From Bryopsis sp. KO-2023 (Eukaryota > Chlorophyta > Ulvophyceae > Bryopsidales > Bryopsidaceae): a stretch of DNA of 64,000 nucleotides. The notes under the pieces were generated by a model. It searched no databases and was not told the DNA's origin. It saw only the letters and a program-made list of their open reading frames with translations. The stretch's first letter is position 1, and each line of letters opens with the position of its first letter. The translations under genes were made by a program, and so were the position numbers. The stretch is taken from the NCBI GenBank assembly GCA_030272585.1, contig BSYQ01000007.1:4716001-4780000 (forward strand). Reading direction: 5' to 3'. Of the stretch, positions 12,134 to 21,912 are shown in pieces.

Positions 12134-13171
12134 CTACTGGGCAACCCCCGCAGCTTCATTGATCAATCGAATCAACTGAGGCTCCCCTGGCAAGTGATTG
12201 TTTTGCACTTCACCATTGTTGTGGGCATCCAGCAGCATCGCATTAAAACCTGTGGTACCCTCAGGCAATCCCCGGCTGAACCACTCCTGAGTGGGTATTT
12301 GACCCACCATAGTTCTCAGCCTGGGGTTAGGCTGCAGTAATCCAGTGAGTAATTCCGCACAGCTTCCAGAAACGCTGCTGGGCCCTCCAGGGAACTCTAT
12401 TTCTTGCCTGTCATCCCCCATCAAACTGCGGATGACCTCCATGTGGTTGGGTGGCTGGTTTTGGTCCTGGGTCGCCCTCGCTGGAGGGGCATACCTCGGC
12501 CAATGCTCCACTCCAAACAGCATTTGAAACAGGGTTACCCCACAGGAATATGCATCCGCTCTTTGCAAGTCCTCCGCGGTCCAGCGCCTCCCAGACGGCA
12601 ACATGAGCTCCGGCGCTCCGTACCCCCTCGTCCCCACAGCGCTGGGACCTTGCAGTGAGTGTTCATATTTCGAAAGCCCGAAATCGCACAGCACCAAGTA
12701 GTCCTCGTTCTCGGAGCGAAACAGGACGTTGGCTGGCTTGATGTCACGATTCGACACCCCCATTTGATGCGCGAAATCCACCGCGAACCACAGCTGCTGA
12801 AAATATGACCTCGCGGTGCTTTCCGACAGTTTCCCCGACCTTCTCAGCAAGTTTTCCAGCGTCCCCCCCTTCTGATACTCCATCACCACGCATAGATCCG
12901 TCTGAGTCACTTTCAGCGTTCGAAACAGAACTATGTGGGGATGCCTCAGCCTGCGCAAATTGCACACCTCCCTGCGCACACGATTCCTCCGGTTGCGCTG
13001 CGCCAACAGCCCCCGTTCGTAACATTTCACCGCCACCTCTTCTTCCACGACTTTCCCAGACTCCTCGGTGCGAGTAACTTTAGCTAGAACGACCGAAGCT
13101 TGACCCCCCTCCCCTAAATCTGCGACATGCCTGTAACCGTTTGGAAGCACCCGACGGCTGGTTCGTCGCAT
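12134..13171 (-). CDS. SnRK2-like serine/threonine protein kinase, intronless, HRD motif changed to NRD
   Basis: This is a single 345-residue frame with a full kinase domain. Visible motifs in order are: the glycine loop GEGGQASVV (about 21-29), the catalytic lysine in VAVKCYERG, a glutamate-containing alpha-C helix (RREVCNLRRLRHPHIVLF), hinge VVMEYQKGGTL, the catalytic loop NRDIKPANVLF, DFGLSKYEHSLQGPS and the APE-type GAPELM. The phrases SYFQQLWFAVDFAHQMGV and YSCGVTLFQMLFG closely follow SnRK2 kinases, which act in osmotic and ABA signalling in plants. The usual His of HRD is Asn here; the catalytic Asp, the DFG Asp and the Lys are kept, so activity is possible. The C-terminus is short and I do not see the acidic SnRK2 box clearly. 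The absence of introns contrasts with the neighbouring genes. Confidence 0.9.
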   Translation of the reverse strand: MRRTSRRVLPNGYRHVADLGEGGQASVVLAKVTRTEESGKVVEEEVAVKCYERGLLAQRNRRNRVRREVCNLRRLRHPHIVLFRTLKVTQTDLCVVMEYQKGGTLENLLRRSGKLSESTARSYFQQLWFAVDFAHQMGVSNRDIKPANVLFRSENEDYLVLCDFGLSKYEHSLQGPSAVGTRGYGAPELMLPSGRRWTAEDLQRADAYSCGVTLFQMLFGVEHWPRYAPPARATQDQNQPPNHMEVIRSLMGDDRQEIEFPGGPSSVSGSCAELLTGLLQPNPRLRTMVGQIPTQEWFSRGLPEGTTGFNAMLLDAHNNGEVQNNHLPGEPQLIRLINEAAGVAQ

Positions 13172-13497
13172 TCAGGTGTGAAAACGTGAAAACGCGGGAC
13201 AAGCTCCCTCCAGAAGACAAAATCTCCTTGCGTTACCAACCACACTTCGTGTGAGGGAAAGAAAACCCGTCCCAGCCTTTTTTTCAGCCTATCTGAAGAA
13301 AGAACTCTGCGCCCATACGCACGCACACACACACACACACAACGTCACACTATTTCACTCCTAAAAGATATTCTTAGTCAAAAGGCGTAACGTATCTGAA
13401 CGCGCGCGTCTTCTTGTTCCAGTTTCGTGTCTGAGTTGGCATCAAGGGGTCGGTCCTCCAACCCGCAATGCTGGCTTTTTGCTCGTAGCGACGAGAA
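13172..13497. promoter_or_regulatory. Divergent promoter region, kinase (-) / acidic membrane protein (+)
   Basis: These 326 bp separate two start codons that point away from each other, so they should hold both promoters. A (CA)n run lies at about 13323-13340. No specific element is assigned. Confidence 0.4.
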
Positions 13498-16219
13498 ATG
13501 GGTGATTTTATCGAGACCAGTTCCAAGCGCTCTTTTGGTAGGGAACACAGCTTCAGTACTTGGAGGCAATCGAGGGAAGCCACGCAAAAGGAGGCCGGCT
13601 ATGGGTCGGATTTTCGGCTCAACGAGTCGCAGCACTTCTGCAGCACCGAGGTTTCCGAAACAAGGAGCGGAAGCCCTGGAACCATGTTCAAATGGAACGC
13701 CAGAGAGTCTGCCATGAGGTGAGGTTTCTGTTGGAGGGAACGGTTGAACCGTTACGTAACTGTGAAAACCTTTTAATTTGGACCTGGCAGGATTTCTGCA
13801 TTGGATTTATCATATGTTTTTTCTGTCGGATGGTCGTGTGAGAAATGAGTTGCGGAAAGCTGAGAGTAGCATCCATCCCACCATGTGCTGCAGTTCCAGT
13901 AAAATGATGTACGGAACGACCGAAGAGGCAGCTTCCAGAAAGGACCACCCCACCATCACTCAGCTCGACGAACCCCAAAGTCTGAGCATGGGAAAGGGGA
14001 AAATGTATGATGAATTCGGCACATCAATTGGTGAGAATGAGGGTTACTATGGCTATCCCCCTCGAATGCAAAACGAACAGCTTCTGATCACCGACATGCC
14101 CAACCCACCCCCAAGCCAACTGGAGCCCCCACCCATGTCTGACCCCGATGCTCCAGCTGTGGCGGAGTATGCCTGGGGTGGGGAATCAGTCAAGCCTACT
14201 TTTGTGGAGTCCCCCGTTCATGCAACTTCGAGGACGCCTGAGAACACTGGATTGGATGCTTTTCCTGGAGAAAATGTCAGAAGCCTGGGGGGCTTCGAAG
14301 GAGGAGCTCCACCGGCGATACAATTGCCAGAGTATGGGGCCATGGCTTTGGAAAATGGGGGGGAATCGCATGGGAAGGCCCCATGGAATGATGCTGACCG
14401 TGCCAGTGGGGAAGATTTTGATTCTGGCGTCGAAGCAACCTCACAGGGAAACCGACTTCCAGGCACATCCAGGTTGGAATCCCCTTCCCCCCCCCCCCAA
14501 GAAAATAAAATAAAATAAAAATTATAGAGATAAAAAAAAGTAGAAGTGGAATGAAAGAAAGAAAACCAGTGATGCCTCCCAGCATATGTACTACCACATT
14601 GAAGCTGTTGGAGGGGGAAAAATAGCTAGATGGGTATGTTTCGATGTCTCAGGCCAGTTGCTGGGTTGCAAAAACCAAATGAAAGCAACCTGGAAAGCTT
14701 GTGCAACCCCCCTAAGGGGGTTAAGCTTATTTTGTTATGGCAAATAGGTGTTGTGAGCATCTCAGGACTGTTAGTGAAGGATGTGTTTATGTGTGTTTTT
14801 TCTTTTTCTTTTTTAATGGAAGCCAGCAGCTTCCTCCGGTAATGGAGCACACCGATTATGTCGAAGAGGATCCCATCAGCGTTGCGAATCGAGAAGTAGC
14901 GCTGCCATCGGATCAGATCAGTCTGGATTCAAGCATCGGCCCAAGCAGATCAGTTTCTTCTCGGGAATGCAAAGAAAACATGTACACTTTGGCACAGGTG
15001 CACTCCCAGAAAAAAAAAATAAATCATGAGTTTTGTAAGAATGGACATATTATTTCTGGAGCAAAAATTATGGCGTTTTTTCGTTTTTGTGCGGGGGGGG
15101 GGGGGGGAGGGGGAAGGCATTGCATTGGCAATTCGTCTGAACTGAGTGACTGTCATGCAAGATGTTTTCCTATGTATTGACGAGACGGATTCTGAGTGCA
15201 TTTATTGAATGAAATGTTTGTTTTGTATTTCATATTTCAGCGTCCGTGGGGCTCCAGTGTCAGTCCAAACAGCAGGGCTTCAGAAGCAGTTTCCAGAAGC
15301 CCTTGGATACGACAGTCGGTTCAAGCTGTGGACATTGATGGTACTTTTTTTCTTTTAATGATAATAGATCATTCAGTAAATGTTGTAATTTTGTCAATTT
15401 CTGAGTAACACTTTTTGATAGAGTTTATTCAAATCAGAAAATCGCTATTTGATCATGATTTAAAAAAAAACAATAGATGGATGTTACAACAATCTTCTGA
15501 GAATGTTTTTTAAACATGTTAAAAAAAACATACTTCTTTTTTTTCGAACGACAAAACTGTTTCCGAAGATTTCCAAAAAAAAAATATGATGGGTATTATG
15601 ACTGAAACAGAAACTGAATGGTGGGCACACCTGAGCTTAGTCGATTTCGACACTGATCTCCGCTCAAAACATGTCTTTTGCTTTCGAGTAGTGGTTTTGT
15701 TCCTCCCTTTTCCTCAGTTTTCATCCAGTGGTGTTTGTTTTCCAGAGGTGTCTGCGCCAAGGGAAATACTTCAAAAGTACAAGAACAAACTCGCAAGCCC
15801 AAGCGGAAAAATGATAAGACTGGGAAGATTGTGCGCGAAAAGCATGTGGTTTTGGGTGGGGCTCATCGCACTGGTGGCTGGTGAGTTTTGGTAAACACAA
15901 AGAAAGTTTTGTTTCTTTTTTTTTTTTTTTGGGGGGGGGGGGGGTTCTGTTCTTCGATTTTCGAAGTGGCGATTTGACGAGTGACCTATAACACACATCC
16001 ATCAAGCTAAATAGCGAATCGACAAAAGTTGACTTCAAAGCCATTAAGAATTCACTGAACTCCGCTTGCGCCTTTGATTAGGTTTGATTAGTCTTCAACT
16101 CGTTTTGAGATAGATTTTTGCCCAATGCAGGAATCGAAGGCTTCAACGAGACAGAATCTGCAACAATTTCACAATTCGAGGAGGGGAAAAATTTGTTTTC
16201 GGATGATGAGGATGATTGA
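13498..16219 (+). CDS. Acidic, proline-rich protein with one C-terminal membrane segment, about 441 residues
   Basis: I do not recognise a family. Exons 13498-13718, 13867-14472, 14823-14997, 15241-15340, 15746-15880 and 16131-16219 join with matching phases and sum to a multiple of three. The first exon and start are the least certain; an internal ATG at 13883 (MCCSSSKMMYG) is an alternative start. The long central part is low complexity and rich in P, S, E, D and G (for example PNPPPSQLEPPPMSDPDAP). Near the end there is a basic stretch, then a single hydrophobic helix (MWFWVGLIALVAG), then an acidic tail ending FSDDEDD. The layout suggests a tail-proximal anchored protein with a long disordered region, with KMIRLGRLCAKS placed as the positive-inside flank. 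Function is unknown. It diverges from the kinase gene. Confidence 0.6.
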
Positions 16220-17610
16220 TTGCATAGCCTAACAAGCAGATGTTTTTTGCCGTCCTTGAGAAACTTGCTGTTGGCTCGTTTCAGTTTTTTTGGGACATTT
16301 TGGTATTTTTTGGGGCTGGATTTCTGTGCGCGTTTTTGTTTTGTTTTGGTGTTTTGGGAGGGAGGACGCAGTTCTCCTTGTTTTTTTCTGTGGAGGGTGT
16401 TTTTGTCAGAGAAGAAAAGATGAAGGGGGGCATTTAGATATTGAATTTTAAATAGACATTTGGATTGCTAGGATTGAATCCTCCTGACCTGGTTATGATT
16501 GCCCATTTGCAAACAGCAAGAGTCCCAAGGGGCAATGCAATGTAAATTTTTTTGGAAGTATTGGTCCAGGGTTCCATGAACTTTTTTTTGTTTCGTTTTT
16601 CACTTAGTGGGGGTCAGGGGATGGTACTGCTTGTTCGAAGAGTCTGAAGTGCAATTTTCGAGTTCTCCAAGGCTTCTTTGTGGGTGCTCCTGTTTTTGCT
16701 TTCGTTTCCTGACCCCCCCCCCCCCCCTTTTTTTCCCAATGAGTTAAGTTGTGTTATCACAGGGGCGATGTAATTTAAAGGAAGGGTTCATTTGATTCAA
16801 TTCACAAGTGCATGTTGCGCTCCTGTTGGAACAGTATGTTCATTATGCATCAGTGGGGAAATGGGGGTTGAAAAGGGGAAAAAAAACTGTGTTGAAACTC
16901 GTCTTTCCCAAAAAGAAACATTGGGGGAAGGTGGTCAATTTACAGAGCAAAAAAAAAATCAACTTGTCCCACCCACTGTTGCCCAATCTTTTTGGATTTC
17001 TCTTGTGGGAAAACTTCCAACAGAACGAAGCAACAGGTCAGCCATGATCCAATTATTGCCCAGAAAAGACAAGGAAGGTAAGACCAGTTGATAACAAATC
17101 CTGCATGGTGTGGAAAGAATTCTCGTAGTTTTTTTCACTACTTTTGGTGGGGGTCAGTTTTTAATACTGTGACTGAAGAAGTCATGGAACATCCTTTTGG
17201 CTGGGCAATATTATTTCCTGCTCTATCTTGGCCCCCAATATTATTTCAGTTACAGTCGGCTAAATTTGGTCCATCCACATCAGCTGAAGGAACTTTCATG
17301 ATTCCCTTTCCCGATAATAAAAAACATCACGATAAACAAATCTTGCTGACTTTAAAAAGCTGAAATAACAAATAGGCAGATCTATCAGCCACCAAAACAG
17401 ATTGTCAGTAGGCGCAAGAGCAGATTTCGCTATCTTTCAACACCTTCCATTCAATCACGAACCCCTCGCTATTTTTCCTCTCTTTTTCTGCTCGGCAGTT
17501 TCCTCCATTGGGCCTGCAAAGTCAACACCAGCAAGTTAATATCAATTTTAGGTTGTTCAAGCCCAACAGAGCACTGATCATGTCTTTTCGTTTGTTGCAG
17601 CAAAGCATAA
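16220..17610. other. Convergent intergenic region
   Basis: This lies between the 3' ends of the acidic membrane protein gene and the alanine-rich protein gene. It contains T/G-rich low-complexity sequence and a long C run near 16711-16727. The plus frame at 16792-17091 has no recognisable domain. I see no gene I can support. Confidence 0.4.
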
Positions 17611-19368
17611 CTACCTGCAGCCACACTTGTCCTGCTTGCTGGCCTCACGGTTTTTGTTGCAGCAGAGAGCTTTCACAATACCAACACAACCCTTGGCTGT
17701 GAAAGCTTCGCCAGTCCCTGCAGCCTCACCAGACGAGCCAGAATCACCCCCAGTTTGGACATCACTCTGAGTGTCAACAGTGGCCACATCATTCTGGACA
17801 GAAGCTTCCTTGTCGATGTACACGAAGGAATCAACCTCCTCTGAAAAACACATACAGAATCGCTCAGATCCACGGACTGGAAGCCAAAAGTATCAATCAT
17901 CACCAATTAGGTTGGCCAGCAGCTCAATTACTCACTTCCATAAGCAAGTGCAATGGCTTCAAAAAGGACCTTCGCAACAGGCTCCACAATAGCTTCAGAA
18001 ACAGACACCTGAACTGCACTGACTTCCCCTGGGCCGAGCTGCTTGCCTTCGGAAAAGGCAGTGGCAGAGGCTTCGGCAACAGCAGTGGACACAACATCAA
18101 CCTTCACTTTCACCACAGCAGGCTTCCCCAGATCATTCTCCGCCTTGGCAATACCCTCAGCAATTACCTACCCATAAAAAGCAGAGCAATTATGAAAGAG
18201 GCGCTGGGCATAGGAAAATACAGACGCTTATGTGGTTCAACACCCAATATTGGGATCACAGATTGATATATTGATTGATGTATTTGCAAGGTGGCCTCAG
18301 TCGTGCAACCGCTCCACCGTTCGTTGCTGTCCAGCGTTGAGTCAATACCTGCGCAGTCGCTTTCGCAATCGCTTGGGCGTTTGACTGCGCCGCACCCTCA
18401 GCGACACCAGTGCCAATGACGCTCAAGTAAACCTCGGCGCTGGCCATGGCTCTCGCAATGGCCTTACCGATCGCTGTGGCGGCAACCTTAGCTTCAGCCA
18501 AAGCCTCACCTCCGCCACTAACTTTCGAGTACGCTTCAGTAACAGCATTAACAATGGCATTCCTTTCCTCAGAGACAGCCTGAAATTCAACACGGCACAA
18601 CATTCAAGGCAAAACAGGAAGCGTCTTGGACTATATCGGAAAGCTTGGACGACCTCCAGATAAAAAAATTGGCTAAAAGTACCTCGCTGACGCTCTTAGC
18701 AACAGCGATGGTTTCTCCACCAGTGGAACTGGCGATTGCCTCAGCGATGTTCTGCGCATCACCATCCTGGAGCGCCTTGTTGGCGTCTTCCTTGCTCAGA
18801 TCGGTGGCGCTCGCGATTGCAGTCGCAATAGCGTCCTTGGCCTTAGAATCCCCCTTCTTGTATTCATCAGCAAGAGCTTGTGCAGCAGAACTGGACTTTC
18901 CACCTGAAACCCAAGCAGAAATGCTGTTCAGATTTACCACCGCAGCATTCGCGGATGAGAAGCAACGCGCAGGTCCATGCCTACCTCGGTTTGCCTCTGA
19001 AATGGCTTCGGCGATGGCGTTCACATTGCCCTTGGCAACGCTGCTTGCAAATGCACTGGAAGAGGCGCCGTCTTCTGCGACGGCCTTAGATTTTGATTGA
19101 GCGCGTGCGAGCAAAATGCGATTCGACACTAGACAACCACCACGGCAATCTCAACCATTTCTTTACGACAGGGTGCTCAGTCTTGCCCCGTTGTTGCTGG
19201 GGAAGGAAGCGATCGAGCAATTCTCAAAAGTTCTGTATATCGAAAACAGAAGGTCTCGCTGTGACGGCGCGGAATATCCTGATTTTGATCTGGTATTTCA
19301 AGACTACCGTTGGCCGTAGCTGCGTGCACGGCGAAGGTCAACAGCAGCAACACGCTCCAAGTTTTCAT
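17611..19368 (-). CDS. Secreted alanine-rich, silk-like repetitive protein with a cysteine-rich tail, 372 residues
   Basis: Six minus-strand exons join in consistent phase: 19368-19308, 19128-18985, 18903-18683, 18579-18349, 18167-17936 and 17840-17611. The first exon is a clean signal peptide (MKTWSVLLLLTFAVHAATAN), so the protein should enter the secretory pathway. The body (about 60-290) is made of alanine-dense helical stretches with small and charged residues, such as NAIAEAISEANRG, KDAIATAIASATDLS, KVAATAIGKAIARAMASAE and NAQAIAKATAQ, resembling the helical parts of silk-type structural proteins. The last about 75 residues are acidic and Gly/Ser-rich, then end in a cysteine cluster (KGCVGIVKALCC and DKCGCR), probably disulfide-forming. 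No enzyme motif is present. A structural role in wall, mucilage or extracellular matrix is an inference. The family is not recognised. Confidence 0.8.
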
Positions 19369-21912
19369 TTTGTTTGCAGCAGACGCTTAGAAAGACAGCA
19401 AGATTTCACAAAAACAATTTTTTTTTTAGACTGCCACAACAGTAGCAGAAGCAGTTTCGATCGCAGGTTAATTTGTTGTGCTTCAGACTCCGCCTCCTGA
19501 TTAAGTACTGGACTCGGCTCCGCTCAGTCTGTCATACATCCCCGTGATCCAGCGCTAGAACTTGATTCTGCCGAAAAACAAGCTAGCACGACGTCCCGTC
19601 TGACCCGTGCAACCAAACCCAAATTAGTTTAGATAGGTTTGGATTTTGTCAATTTCTTGCTGGTTTGGATTTCTGAAGTGCAACTGGTAGGGTGAATCCT
19701 TACAAAAACTCCAGTTTTTCCACCAAGCTCGGGTTTAGAAAAATGCTTCATCTTGAAAAAAGTTATCATGAAAATTATTTTCACAAGTTCCATGATTTGT
19801 TTGTTTGTTTTTTGTGAGTGTAGGGAAGGAGGCTTATAGTTAGAGCAGGGCCTTCTGACAAAAAATTCATGGTTGGAAATTGCACGAGGGTATGTTTCAG
19901 GAAAAAAGCTCCATTCTTCTTCTCCAAACGTCGAAAACCTTTTCATCAAAATTAATTAATTAAAAAACAAAATTGTTGCCTCTGTTCCACCCACTTTAAA
20001 ATCAAAATTAAGGCTGGCTGGCTATATTGCTTGATACAATGTATTGTGATTTCCAATTTAAAAAAATGGGGAAGAGGGCACCATTTCGAAAAACAAGATG
20101 CAATTTGATGAGTATACTTTTTTTTTTAGGGGGGGGTGCAACAGGTTATTTCGGTTTTTCACAAAAGTGTTTTTGGAATCGTCTGAAATCGGAGCAAAAA
20201 AAATCAAAACAGAAAGTAGGAAAAACAATTCTGTTGTTTCAACCATTGTTTTTGTGCTGGTTGGAATTTGCCTTGCAGTTTGACTTCGAACCCATTCTAC
20301 AGAGTGTATCTAGAAGGTGGAGTCTTGGTGAGTTGCAACCGATCGTCATCCTCAGTGAATATCAATCGACTTTTTTCGCTCTCTTGCATGTTCCAAATAC
20401 AACGAGAGGATTTGATCACTCCATCTGCTTGTTTCGATTGTGTGTCGGTGCCATGCTATTCAAAATTTTATTGAGGAGTTTTATGTGAGGAAATCAGAAA
20501 GAACTGGGCAAAGCGTGGAACTATGGTTTTATCAATGTCATTAAGCTAAGCTCACATGAAGTCTTGGTCACATTAATGTATGTGTGCTTGATGGCACCGA
20601 CTAAAATAAAATTGTGCAATATAGAATCTGCATCACCTCACAGAACAATCCACCCGACAGCCCGATTGCACAATCGTATGGCAACGAAAATATGGCAAAA
20701 AAAGCATTGGTCCAATTAAAATTTAAGATAAAGTGAATTCCTGTTGTCACATCCCAACGAACGATGTGATTTCACTGAAATCGGCGCATCATTTATTAAC
20801 ACACATTCAGGTTTTCAGTTCTGTTCGATGTAGTACAAAATAATCATCGGTCCGACCAAAGAGACAAACTTTCTAAAGAAATCATTTTCAGAAGGTTCAC
20901 CTGTTTTCAAGATAGGGCTCAAAATTTGCACAAGGTTCACTTGTTACCTCATTTGAAAGTTAAGAAAGTGAAACTTACCTGATACTTATGATTTTAGAAT
21001 AAGGCACAGGGGGAATCGAACCCCTTTTCTTTTGTCCCCATCCAGGCCGTGCCTGTTTTTTTTGGAAAAACCCCTTTCGGGAAAAACCATAGAATTCTAA
21101 CCTTTCTATTTTCAAGACCATGAACATCAGTCTATTTTTTCTTTTTCTTTTTTCTTTTTTCTCTTTTTTTTTTCACTCCCCTTTTTTTTATCCACTAAAC
21201 AAACCATCCCCTGTTTGTCAACCCTTTTTCCTTAATATTAATATTTATCCCTTTTTATCCCCTGGCTCGAAGGCCTATTAATTTCAGTGCTTTTTTTTTC
21301 TATTTTTGACCCGAAAAAAATCTTCATTGAGATTGTAGAAGTTTTTTTGTACTTTTTGTACTTTTTTTCTTTTTGTTTTTTTCTTCTTTTTTTCCCCCCT
21401 TCATATCCCCTTTTTTTTCTTTTTTCTTTTTTTTTTAAACCTAAATCTTACTTTTTTTTTGGTTTGGCTCCCCTCCCTCCATTTTGTTCGAATCACTGGA
21501 AACAAAGAAAACAAACAAAGTCACTGATAATCCTACTGGAAATCAATAAAATGGGCCTTTCTTGGGGGGCTTCAAGGAAACATATATGTTTGGCCAGGGG
21601 TTCATTGTTTGACAAAAAGGAATTCAATCATCTTTCGGAGGTCCTTCCTGATAGCTTCCAACTCCCGCCCCATATCATTACAGCTCCGGACGACAAACGT
21701 TTCCTGGTCAGCATCATTTTCCACAATGATTTGCGTTTCCCCGTTTTTTCTCTGCATACATACCACACACACATTTTCAACATTTCAATTTGTACATACG
21801 TTCATTTTTTTCACAAGCATCATACAATTCTCAAGTTTTTCACAGATAATTCACAACAAAAATTTGATTTTTGGCTGCTTCATTGGGGGAGGATTTTCAA
21901 GAGAGGGGGTTT
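19369..21912. other. Intergenic region with tRNA-like and low-complexity sequence
   Basis: This includes the upstream region of the alanine-rich protein gene and the downstream region of the coiled-coil gene. There is a short G run near 20129-20136 and a strongly T-rich stretch at 21120-21480. A plus frame at 20027-20488 has an exon-like piece ending in FDFEPILQSVSRRWS before a gtgagt, but nothing supports a gene. A tRNA-like hairpin at 21002-21054 is listed separately. Confidence 0.4.
21002..21054 (-). other. tRNA-like remnant (acceptor stem and T-arm only)
   Basis: Read on the minus strand, the 53-nt piece starts AGGCACG and ends TGTGCCT, which pair over 7 positions with one wobble. It contains a T-arm-like GGGGTTCGATTCCCC. 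Only about 23 nt lie between the 5' arm and the T-arm, too short for D-arm plus anticodon arm, so a functional tRNA is unlikely. A deleted tRNA copy or tRNA-derived repeat end fits better. Confidence 0.2.

Noticed and set aside
20027-20488. 153-residue plus frame
   Set aside because: It has one exon-like end before gtgagt, but no joinable exons and no recognised motif; too weak to call.
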